Shown piece by piece: positions 1-4,828 of a stretch of DNA of 6,628 nt. The DNA comes from Euryarchaeota archaeon UBA287 (GTDB taxonomy: Archaea > Thermoplasmatota > UBA186 > UBA287). The notes under the pieces are model-generated. The model was not told the DNA's origin. It searched no databases and saw only the letters and a program-made list of their open reading frames with translations. The DNA is taken from contig DAEG01000045.1 of the NCBI GenBank assembly GCA_002495235.1, positions 1 through 6,628 on the forward strand. Direction: 5' to 3'. The number at the start of each line of letters is the position of its first letter. Within the stretch, counting starts at the first letter, position 1. The translations under genes and the position numbers were made by a program.

Positions 1-425
1 TCAAGCCCAGCTCTGTCGGCAGCGAGCGTTTCGTACTGACCCCTCAGGCTCTCCAGCTCTTCCGCTCTGTCATTCAATTCTTTTAGCTTTGATTCAGCCT
101 CGATCCTCTGGCGCTCCTCTTCCGCTGGCCCCGCTCTCAGGCTAGCGAGCTCGTTGTTCAGCCCATCCACCGTGCCCCGAAGCTCGAATATCTTTTTCTG
201 CGATTCCTCCTTCTCCCTCTCTTTTTCCTCAAGCGTATCTCTCAGCGTCCTGTTCTCTTCGTAGAGATCCCTGTTCCTCCTTTTTATTTCGTCGATCCTG
301 GCGCCGATCTTCTCAATCACCGCTTCTGCCGATCCCTCGATTTTTATCTCATTCTCATCCGCTATTCTTTCTGTCTCGTCCGGATGCGGTTCTTTTGAAT
401 CCTTCCTGCCGAAAAGCCTTCTCAT
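1..425 (-). CDS. Coiled-coil protein, N-terminal part (runs off left edge)
   Basis: Seen: an open minus-strand frame starts at ATG 425-423 and remains open to the window edge (141 complete codons), so the C-terminus is missing. The first 15 residues are basic (MRRLFGRK...), followed by an acidic stretch to about residue 35. From about residue 36 it is Glu/Lys/Arg-rich with regularly placed Leu/Ile, typical of a long coiled coil. No signal peptide or membrane segment is visible. A weak Shine-Dalgarno-like GGATGG lies 7 bases before the ATG. Residues 42-93 align without gaps to residues 49-100 of the coiled-coil protein encoded just upstream (1498-482), with about 22 of 52 identical by hand count, including near-identical ENxTL and QxKIFxL patches. 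The pair are therefore probably a tandem duplication. The basic N-terminal peptide is not shared and could bind membrane, nucleic acid or a partner. Function unknown. Confidence 0.75.
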   Translation of the reverse strand, partial: MRRLFGRKDSKEPHPDETERIADENEIKIEGSAEAVIEKIGARIDEIKRRNRDLYEENRTLRDTLEEKEREKEESQKKIFELRGTVDGLNNELASLRAGPAEEERQRIEAESKLKELNDRAEELESLRGQYETLAADRAGL

Positions 426-445
426 TTTCTCGCCATCCTTCTTGC

Positions 446-467
446 AGATCCCATTCTACACGGATCT
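446..467. repeat. Small inverted repeat between the two coiled-coil genes
   Basis: AGATCC (446-451) and GGATCT (462-467) are a perfect 6-bp inverted repeat around a 10-base loop, in the 56-base gap between the two coiled-coil genes. In the minus-strand transcript it would form a modest hairpin ending about 20 bases ahead of the downstream start codon. It could be an mRNA processing or stability element, but six base pairs can occur by chance. The T-run that follows it lies on the plus strand, where no transcript is expected, so I do not call it a terminator. Confidence 0.3.
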
Positions 468-481
468 TTTGAGGTTTTCAT

Positions 482-1498
482 TCAGCTTACCTCCCCCTCC
501 AGCTTTTCCCAGACCCTTGCAAGAATGTTCTGCAACTCTCTTTCCAGTTTTTCCTTTTCTTCCCTGAGGACATTGAGCTCTGTCCTGGTCGCTTCGAGCT
601 GCTCTGCCTCTTTTTGCAGGCTCTCTACACGGGCTCTCGCTTCGTTAAGCATTGCTTCCGCAGAGTCTGCTCTCTCGCGCGCTTCTTTCAACTCTTCGAT
701 CAGTCTCGCTCTCTCATCCTTCAGATCCTGGAGTTCTCTCTCCCTGTTCTCCAGATTTTCCCTGAGCTCCTCTGACGCGCTTCCCTCCAGCCGTGAGCTC
801 AGAAGCGTTATCTTTTCCTCTTTTTCTGCAGCTTCTGCCATAAGGCTGTCTCTTTCCCTGCTTATCCTCTCGATCTCTACATTACTCCGATCAAGAGCGT
901 TCTGAAGATTCTCTTTCGCCGATCCAAGGCCACTGATCACTTCATTCAGCCTATCGATCTCGCTCTGGTACCGTGCTATATTCTCCCGGAGACTCGTCAT
1001 TTCTAGCATTAAGTTCTCGATCTCCCCCTCTCTCTCACTGGAGCTTTCCAGAGTCTTTTTCCTCTCCTCCCTCATAGCATTGAGCTCTTCGTTCATCGAT
1101 TCCACTTTTGTGCCGAAGTCTGCTCTGCTCTCTTCCAGCTGTGACTCAAGAGATCTGATACTTTCTTCCAGCCTCTCCATCTCAGCTCCAGAGCGCTCTT
1201 TTTCTTCTCTCAGTTCGTCCGACATGCTCTGAAGGTCGAATATCTTCTGTTGTGTGTCCTCGCTCTCCTGCTCTTTCTTATCGAGGGCCTCTTTCAGCGT
1301 CTTGTTCTCAGCACTCAGCTCTTCGAATCGCTTTCTTATGCCGGCTAAACGAGCGTTCATATCCTCTATGAGCTTCTTCCTTGAGCTATCCAACTGTGAG
1401 ATCTTTTCATCCTTCTTTTTTAGCTCCTCGCGGAGGGAATCTCTCTCCTTGATGAGCTTTGTTATGAGATCTCTGACGTTTTTATCGATCCTCTCCAT
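482..1498 (-). CDS. Long coiled-coil protein (338 aa), function unknown
   Basis: Seen: essentially the whole protein is predicted coiled coil, Glu/Lys/Arg/Leu-rich with heptad-like spacing. It contains no proline, cysteine or histidine and only one tryptophan near the C-terminus, so nothing obviously breaks the helix apart from a few Gly/Ser patches (around SGLGSAKEN and LEGSASEE). There is no membrane segment, ATPase head or other globular domain, so it is not a complete SMC/Rad50-type protein. Start: a longer frame begins at ATG 1522, but ATG 1498 has GGAG (1510-1507) 8 bases ahead and begins 4 bases after the methyltransferase stop, so I prefer it. The gene is very probably co-transcribed with the methyltransferase upstream and the paralogous coiled-coil gene downstream. 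A structural, scaffold or tether role is an inference from shape alone. Database hits to myosin- or SMC-like proteins would be compositional. Confidence 0.8.
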   Translation of the reverse strand: MERIDKNVRDLITKLIKERDSLREELKKKDEKISQLDSSRKKLIEDMNARLAGIRKRFEELSAENKTLKEALDKKEQESEDTQQKIFDLQSMSDELREEKERSGAEMERLEESIRSLESQLEESRADFGTKVESMNEELNAMREERKKTLESSSEREGEIENLMLEMTSLRENIARYQSEIDRLNEVISGLGSAKENLQNALDRSNVEIERISRERDSLMAEAAEKEEKITLLSSRLEGSASEELRENLENRERELQDLKDERARLIEELKEARERADSAEAMLNEARARVESLQKEAEQLEATRTELNVLREEKEKLERELQNILARVWEKLEGEVS

Positions 1499-1502
1499 GA
1501 TT

Positions 1503-2063
1503 TCAACTCCGAGAACTCTCATTCATGTCTTTGTTGTTATTAATCTTTTTTGTCACTCTATAGAGATAAACCCTGTTCTTTCTGTCAGCCTTTTCCGGCT
1601 CCCAGCCGTCAAACGTCCAGATGTACGTTACGACTCTTGCGCCATCCTTCAGCTCTCTGAACAGCTTCGCTCTCAGGCGGTTGTTGACGCTCTGATAGAG
1701 AAACAGGGTGACAACATCAGCATCTCTGAGATCCGTTTTGAAGAAGTTCTCACGCCTAACTTCAGCTCTCTTGAGCCTGTTGGCTCTTATCCTGATCCTT
1801 GTTATCGCGTATCGGATGGGATCGAGCTCAACACCCACAGATGAAGCGCCATAGTGCCTTGTCGCAGCTATCACGATCCTGCCGTCTCCGCAGCCGAGAT
1901 CGTACAGCTTTTCTCCCTTCTTCAGTTCGGCCATGTCCAGCATCTCGTTCACGATCCGCATAGGCGTAGGATCCCATGGAGCGCTTTTTATCAGTGCAGG
2001 CCATAGCTTCGACACGAGAAAGACAACGCACAAAACTGCGACTGCTATCGCGAGGTATAACAC
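1503..2063 (-). CDS. Membrane-anchored class I SAM-dependent methyltransferase (FAM173-like)
   Basis: Seen, numbering from GTG 2063 (186 aa): a hydrophobic helix at residues 2-17 should anchor the enzyme in the membrane with the catalytic domain in the cytoplasm. APWDPTP (28-34) is followed by the SAM-binding loop DLGCGDGR (55-62) and the acidic ribose-binding end of strand 2, VGVELDP (76-82). The layout of one N-terminal helix, a P-x-x-PTP-type motif and DLGCGDGRIVIAA matches the FAM173/ATPSCKMT-like family, whose eukaryotic members are protein lysine methyltransferases. The archaeal substrate is unknown. Start: the frame extends back to ATG 2186, but that lies inside the tRNA gene. GTG 2063 is 23 bases from the centre of the TATA element at 2082-2090, which fits a leaderless mRNA. 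The gene heads an operon with two coiled-coil proteins; their Lys-rich surfaces make them conceivable substrates, which is pure inference. Confidence 0.8.
   Translation of the reverse strand: MLYLAIAVAVLCVVFLVSKLWPALIKSAPWDPTPMRIVNEMLDMAELKKGEKLYDLGCGDGRIVIAATRHYGASSVGVELDPIRYAITRIRIRANRLKRAEVRRENFFKTDLRDADVVTLFLYQSVNNRLRAKLFRELKDGARVVTYIWTFDGWEPEKADRKNRVYLYRVTKKINNNKDMNESSRS
1507..1510 (-). promoter_or_regulatory. Ribosome binding site deciding the coiled-coil start
   Basis: GGAG on the minus strand lies 8 bases before ATG 1498, inside the last codons of the methyltransferase gene. No such motif precedes the alternative ATG at 1522. It supports the shorter coiled-coil protein and translation from a shared mRNA. 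Confidence 0.5.
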
Positions 2064-2081
2064 ACACCAAAATGGAAAGGG

Positions 2082-2090
2082 ATATATATA
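2082..2090. promoter_or_regulatory. Palindromic TATA element serving divergent tRNA-Pro and methyltransferase genes
   Basis: Nine bases of alternating A/T read as a TATA box on both strands. The centre (2086) is 27 bases from the 5' end of mature tRNA-Pro (plus strand) and 23 bases from GTG 2063 of the methyltransferase (minus strand). Both agree with archaeal TATA-to-start spacing, allowing a short tRNA leader. Purine-rich BRE-like sequence flanks each side (GGAAAGG for the plus direction, GGTAAAACTC for the minus direction). No other A/T-rich element in the gap could serve either gene. Confidence 0.65.
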
Positions 2091-2112
2091 GAGTTTTACC
2101 TTTACCCTCAAG

Positions 2113-2185
2113 GGGGCTGTGGGGTAGCTTGGCATCCTACGGGCTTTGGGAGCCTGAGACTCCAGTTCAAATCTGGGCAGCCCCA
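2113..2185 (+). tRNA. tRNA-Pro(TGG)
   Basis: The cloverleaf can be folded by hand over 73 bases. The acceptor GGGGCTG/CAGCCCC is 7 perfect pairs, with discriminator A at 2185. The D arm has a short stem and AGCTTGGC in the loop. The anticodon stem CGGGC/GCCTG (one G-T pair) encloses loop TTTGGGA with anticodon TGG at 2147-2149, which reads proline CCA codons and, by wobble, probably other CCN codons. The variable loop is 4 bases. The T stem TCCAG/CTGGG encloses loop TTCAAAT. CCA is not encoded and there is no intron. Transcription probably starts from the TATA element at 2082-2090. The Nudix gene's own promoter lies about 14 bases downstream, so the two are probably separate units, although read-through cannot be excluded. 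Confidence 0.95.
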
Positions 2186-2198
2186 TCCGTAATAAAAA

Positions 2199-2206
2199 AT
2201 AAATAT
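2199..2206 (+). promoter_or_regulatory. TATA box for the Nudix-TFS-ModE unit
   Basis: ATAAATAT is preceded by an A-rich BRE-like AATAAAAA (2191-2198). Its centre is about 24.5 bases ahead of GTG 2227, so a transcript starting at or next to the GTG is expected. No Shine-Dalgarno sequence precedes that GTG, consistent with a leaderless mRNA. Confidence 0.55.
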
Positions 2207-2226
2207 GGTCTCTCCATTCACCTTCA

Positions 2227-2625
2227 GTGTACAGGAATCCCGCGCTCGCAGTTGATGCGGTCGTGATAAAAAACGGAAGGATCCTGCTGGTAAGGAGAAA
2301 GAACGAGCCCTACAAAGGCAAGTTGGCATTGCCCGGAGGATTCGTTGAGTACGGAGAAAGAACGGAGGATGCCGTGTTGAGGGAACTGAGAGAGGAGACT
2401 GTGATGGAAGGAAAAGTAAAAAAGCTGGTCGGAGTTTTTTCGGATCCCGGAAGAGACCCGAGAGGGCATGTTGTTAGTATAGCGTATCTCATAGAGCCTA
2501 AGAGCGAAGAAGTAAGGGCGGGGGATGACGCTGCGGAGTGCGAGTGGGTGAGGATCGAGAATGCACGTGATCTGGCATTTGATCACGCAGACATAATAAA
2601 AAAGGCATTGGAGGCGATGGAATGA
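2227..2625 (+). CDS. Nudix hydrolase, probable ADP-ribose pyrophosphatase
   Basis: Seen: 132 aa from GTG 2227. The Nudix box begins at G38 and has G-x5-E44-x7-R52-E53-L-R-E56-E57, giving the metal-binding glutamates intact. The usual Gly near the end of the box is replaced (EETVM rather than EExG-hydrophobic). Residues about 70-80 carry SDPGRDPRGH, a stretch typical of archaeal ADP-ribose pyrophosphatases such as the Methanocaldococcus enzyme. The likely reaction is hydrolysis of ADP-ribose to AMP and ribose 5-phosphate in the cytoplasm, clearing a reactive product of NAD breakdown. Another nucleoside-diphosphate derivative such as an oxidised nucleotide remains possible, since Nudix specificity is hard to read from sequence. 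No Shine-Dalgarno precedes the start and a TATA box sits about 24 bases ahead, so it is probably leaderless. Its stop overlaps the TFS start, suggesting translational coupling. Confidence 0.88.
   Translation: MYRNPALAVDAVVIKNGRILLVRRKNEPYKGKLALPGGFVEYGERTEDAVLRELREETVMEGKVKKLVGVFSDPGRDPRGHVVSIAYLIEPKSEEVRAGDDAAECEWVRIENARDLAFDHADIIKKALEAME
2610..2614 (+). promoter_or_regulatory. Strong Shine-Dalgarno for TFS
   Basis: GGAGG lies 7 bases before ATG 2622 and 10 before ATG 2625, inside the last codons of the Nudix gene. It is the clearest ribosome binding site in the window and sits at an internal operon gene, in contrast to the leaderless first genes. Confidence 0.65.
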
Positions 2626-2921
2626 TGTTTTGTCCAAAGTGCCATCTTCTTTTATACCCGAAGAATGGCAAGATGGTGTGCAGGAAGTGTGGATACGAGA
2701 CGGAGGGTGTTGAGAGCCACGTCATTGTAGAGGAGCACAGAGAGAAGGAGATCTCGGTGCTGGGCAAGGAAGAGGAGGCGCTGCCAAAAACAAACGTCAC
2801 GTGTCCCAAGTGTGGTAACAATGAGGCCTACTGGATCCTGCGTCAGACCAGGAGCGCTGATGAGCCTGAGACCAGGATATACACCTGCACCAAGTGCGGT
2901 CACAGGTGGAGAGAGTACTGA
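2622..2921 (+). CDS. tfs: Transcription elongation/cleavage factor TFS (TFIIS-like)
   Basis: Seen: 99 aa with two zinc ribbons. The N-terminal ribbon uses C4-x2-C7 and C20-x2-C23, as in RPB9/RPA12-type subunits. The C-terminal TFIIS-type ribbon uses C61-x2-C64 and C89-x2-C92. Between the last two pairs is QTRSADEP (75-82), whose acidic D80-E81 tip is the catalytic loop that reaches into the RNA polymerase active site and stimulates cleavage of backtracked RNA. With both the full acidic tip and the zinc ligands present, this should be an active cleavage factor rather than an inhibitory paralogue. ATG 2622 overlaps the Nudix stop (ATGA) and is followed by a second ATG at 2625. The preceding GGAGG suits either. 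Two stop codons in a row (TGA TAG) end the gene. Length is slightly shorter than usual for the family (about 100-110 aa). Confidence 0.95.
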   Translation: MMFCPKCHLLLYPKNGKMVCRKCGYETEGVESHVIVEEHREKEISVLGKEEEALPKTNVTCPKCGNNEAYWILRQTRSADEPETRIYTCTKCGHRWREY

Positions 2922-2959
2922 TAGAAAAGGGAAAATAGCAGGACGCTCATTTTTGGAAG

Positions 2960-3271
2960 ATGGAGACCAAGGCAAAGATATGGCTTGAGGTGGATGGCAG
3001 ACCCGTCATAGGAGAGGGAAGGGCCAGGTTGCTGGAGTCCGTAGATGAGACAAAATCGCTCAGCGAGAGCGCCAGGAGGATGGGTCTCTCCTACAGGTAT
3101 GCGTGGGGTGTCATAAGGGAGATCGAGAAGAACCTGGGAAAGAGCATCATATCCTCTTCTAGGGGCGGCTCTGGAGGGGGCAGAACGGAGCTGACCGAGG
3201 ACGGAAGAGCCCTGCTAAGGGAGTTCAGAGAGAAAGAAGAACTATTCAGAAAATGCATGATGGAGAGCTAG
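2960..3271 (+). CDS. Stand-alone ModE-type winged-helix transcriptional regulator
   Basis: Seen: 103 aa consisting only of the LysR/ModE-like DNA-binding domain. The helix-turn-helix is about residues 33-58 (SLSESARRMGLSYRYAWGVI, with a SYxxAW signature as in bacterial ModE). A glycine-rich wing RGGSGGGRTELTEDG follows (68-82), then a C-terminal helix suited to dimerisation. The molybdate-binding Mop domains of full-length ModE are absent, so whether it senses molybdate or tungstate is unknown; it may need a partner or sense something else. It lies 38 bases after TFS and is probably in the same unit. An alternative is its own weak promoter (AAAATAGC at 2932-2939, 24 bases ahead of ATG). GGA lies too close to the ATG to be a good ribosome site. 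No molybdate transport or molybdopterin genes are in the window. Confidence 0.85.
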   Translation: METKAKIWLEVDGRPVIGEGRARLLESVDETKSLSESARRMGLSYRYAWGVIREIEKNLGKSIISSSRGGSGGGRTELTEDGRALLREFREKEELFRKCMMES

Positions 3272-4326
3272 GCTATGGCCCTTACGGGACATAGGGTCGC
3301 ACACAGCCCGCATCTTGTGCAGGTATCCGATACATCGCCTTTCCCTTTTCCTTTTATGGTTATCGCGCCGCTGGGGCATGCTCTCTCGCATATACCGCAG
3401 GCGGTGCAGTTCTGCTCTATCTCCGGCCTCTCGCGCATCTCTTCCCTCTCCCGCAGCGCTGAGCCGATGAGATCCTCAGCGCTGGAGTGTCCGCCCTGTT
3501 TTACGAACTCCTCGAGTTCTCTGGCTACCTTACAGTAGATCTGTGGCCCCCTGTACAGCGCTGCGGTGCAGACCTCGACCGCGCTCGCGCCGCACATCAT
3601 GAATTCGGCCGCATCTGTGCCGTCGGTGATCCCACCCACGCCTATGATAGGTTTCCTGAAGACCTCGGATATCTCCGAGACCACGCGAAGTGCTATAGGC
3701 TTTATAGGCGGTCCTGAGAGCCATCCGTATCTGTCGCCGAGCAGCGGTTTTCCACTTTTCTCATCTACGACGAGCACGGGGCCTACGGTGTTTATCGCTA
3801 CTATCCCGTCTACGAACGGCTCTATGGTCTTTGCGACCTCCCTCACATTCTCAGTGCTCGGGCTTATCTTGGCGAATATCGGTATGCTCACGCACTCTTT
3901 CAGGCTCTTTGCCACCTCTCTGATAGTCAAAGGATCCTTGCTTATGTAGTGGGTCGAGAACTCTATGCCCGAGGCTCCGGCCTCCTCGACCCTGGGCCCG
4001 AGGAAGACGAGCTCCTCCGCGGTGTATCCTGTGCTTGCTATAACCTTCAGCCCGGAGCTCTCCGCTGCGGCGTACTCTCTATCCAGCCACCGCTCCCACG
4101 GGATCTCCGACCACGTCTCGCAGTTGACGACACCGTGGGATATCGAGCCGTGCTGAACGCACGCGATGTTCGGTCGTCTCACCACGGCCCTTCTGGTGCA
4201 TATGGTCTTTGCAACAAGGGCACCAGCACCGCCCCTGGCCGCCTTCAGCAGCGCGTCTCCGCTCTGCGACGTCGGGCCTGCTGCTGTCAGCACAGGGTTC
4301 TCAATCTCAATGCCTGCGAGATCCAT
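3268..4326 (-). CDS. Dihydroorotate/dihydropyrimidine dehydrogenase-like FMN barrel with C-terminal 2x[4Fe-4S] domain
   Basis: Seen, numbering from ATG 4326 (352 aa): a PyrD/PreA-like TIM barrel has NPVLTAAGP (10-18), AKTI with K40, AKISPS with K153, N179-T180, SGPPIKPIALR (204-214), IGVGGI (228-233) and GASAVEV (246-252), which together make the FMN site. A ferredoxin module follows with C307, C310, C313, C317 and C336, C339, C342, C346, two [4Fe-4S] clusters. Oddity: where PyrD and dihydropyrimidine dehydrogenases have N-x-SCPN with the catalytic cysteine, this protein reads IEFSTHYIS (121-129), so that Cys and Asn are missing. It is probably a cytoplasmic ferredoxin-linked flavin oxidoreductase acting on something other than dihydroorotate; I would not name it pyrD. 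Start: ATG 4341 would lie only about 10 bases from the TATA box, whereas ATG 4326 is about 24 bases from it and gives the usual short N-terminus. It overlaps the end of the THEP1 gene by 20 bases. Confidence 0.85.
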   Translation of the reverse strand: MDLAGIEIENPVLTAAGPTSQSGDALLKAARGGAGALVAKTICTRRAVVRRPNIACVQHGSISHGVVNCETWSEIPWERWLDREYAAAESSGLKVIASTGYTAEELVFLGPRVEEAGASGIEFSTHYISKDPLTIREVAKSLKECVSIPIFAKISPSTENVREVAKTIEPFVDGIVAINTVGPVLVVDEKSGKPLLGDRYGWLSGPPIKPIALRVVSEISEVFRKPIIGVGGITDGTDAAEFMMCGASAVEVCTAALYRGPQIYCKVARELEEFVKQGGHSSAEDLIGSALREREEMRERPEIEQNCTACGICERACPSGAITIKGKGKGDVSDTCTRCGLCATLCPVRAIA

Positions 4327-4828
4327 GATGAAAAGAGGCATTTTCGTATATAAGTGTTACACGTTCAGGCATGCTATCCCTGTTCTTTTCATCTATGAGC
4401 TCTACGGCGACATTATCTAAGTGGAGCACGCTCCTGACTGGTTCTGCAAATGAGTCCCTGCACGTCACTATGGTGTTCTCCCTCTCTCTCAGAATAGGAA
4501 AAGCTCTGTAAAATCCTCTCTCTCCTAGCTCCAGTCTTCCTATCTCATCAGCGAAGCTCACATCGCCGCTCCTCTTCAGAGACTCCACGCCGAACTCTAT
4601 ACCTTCATCCGAGAACAGGTACTTCCCTACTCTCTCGCCCCCGCCCAGTTTCTCCTCCGCCAGGATAGCGGTCTCTGAGGTCTTTACGTCCTCTATGATC
4701 AGGCGATCCTTGTCCTTGTGCGTTATAAATCCGCAGGGCTCTATGCCCCCGGTCCTTAACAAATCCACCACTCTCACGCAGCAGGTGGTCTTTCCAGACC
4801 CTCTAGCCCCCGTTATCAGCACCCTCAT
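4307..4828 (-). CDS. THEP1-family nucleoside-triphosphatase
   Basis: Seen: 173 aa from ATG 4828. Walker A is GARGSGKTT (7-15) and Walker B is VSFADEIGRLEL (90-101). The DEIGxxEL form is the hallmark of the THEP1/NTPCR family, small cytoplasmic P-loop proteins that slowly hydrolyse NTPs in vitro and have no settled cellular role. Also typical are CGFITH (32-37) and the VGKYLFSDEGIEFG stretch (67-80). Length is normal for the family. Start: an open frame extends upstream to 5317 but lies on top of the membrane-protein gene; family alignment and the P-loop position point to ATG 4828. That ATG overlaps the membrane-protein stop (ATGA) and has no Shine-Dalgarno, so translation is probably coupled. 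The last 20 bases overlap the next gene. Coupling suggests that the NTPase and the membrane protein work together. Confidence 0.92.
   Translation of the reverse strand: MRVLITGARGSGKTTCCVRVVDLLRTGGIEPCGFITHKDKDRLIIEDVKTSETAILAEEKLGGGERVGKYLFSDEGIEFGVESLKRSGDVSFADEIGRLELGERGFYRAFPILRERENTIVTCRDSFAEPVRSVLHLDNVAVELIDEKNRDSMPERVTLIYENASFHHGSRRH
4347..4354 (-). promoter_or_regulatory. TATA box for the FMN/ferredoxin protein, inside the THEP1 gene
   Basis: CTTATATA on the minus strand is centred about 24.5 bases ahead of ATG 4326. It lies inside the last codons of the THEP1 coding region. No Shine-Dalgarno precedes ATG 4326, consistent with a leaderless mRNA and separate transcription from the upstream genes. 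Confidence 0.6.

Noticed and set aside
446..470. Rho-independent-style terminator on the plus strand
   Set aside because: The stem is weak (6 bp, 10-base loop), the T-run is short, and no plus-strand gene leads into it.
525..905. Ser/Leu/Arg-rich plus-strand frames opposite the coiled-coil gene
   Set aside because: Antisense of GA-rich coiled-coil codons naturally yields Ser/Leu/Phe-rich open frames; no start signals or family features.
2064..2186. N-terminal extension of the methyltransferase to ATG 2186
   Set aside because: It would be encoded by the antisense strand of tRNA-Pro and across the TATA element; the residues are not family-like and GTG 2063 fits a leaderless start.
2948..2956. 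T-run between TFS and the ModE-like gene as an archaeal terminator
   Set aside because: Only five T residues in a row within a 38-base gap; too weak to claim.
4327..4341. ATG 4341 as start of the FMN/ferredoxin protein
   Set aside because: It is only about 10 bases from the TATA box and adds residues not expected before the first barrel strand; it remains possible if the gene is read from an upstream mRNA.
3949..4353. Plus-strand frames opposite the FMN/ferredoxin gene
   Set aside because: They oppose a gene with clear conserved motifs, have no ribosome site or promoter, and show shadow-like composition.
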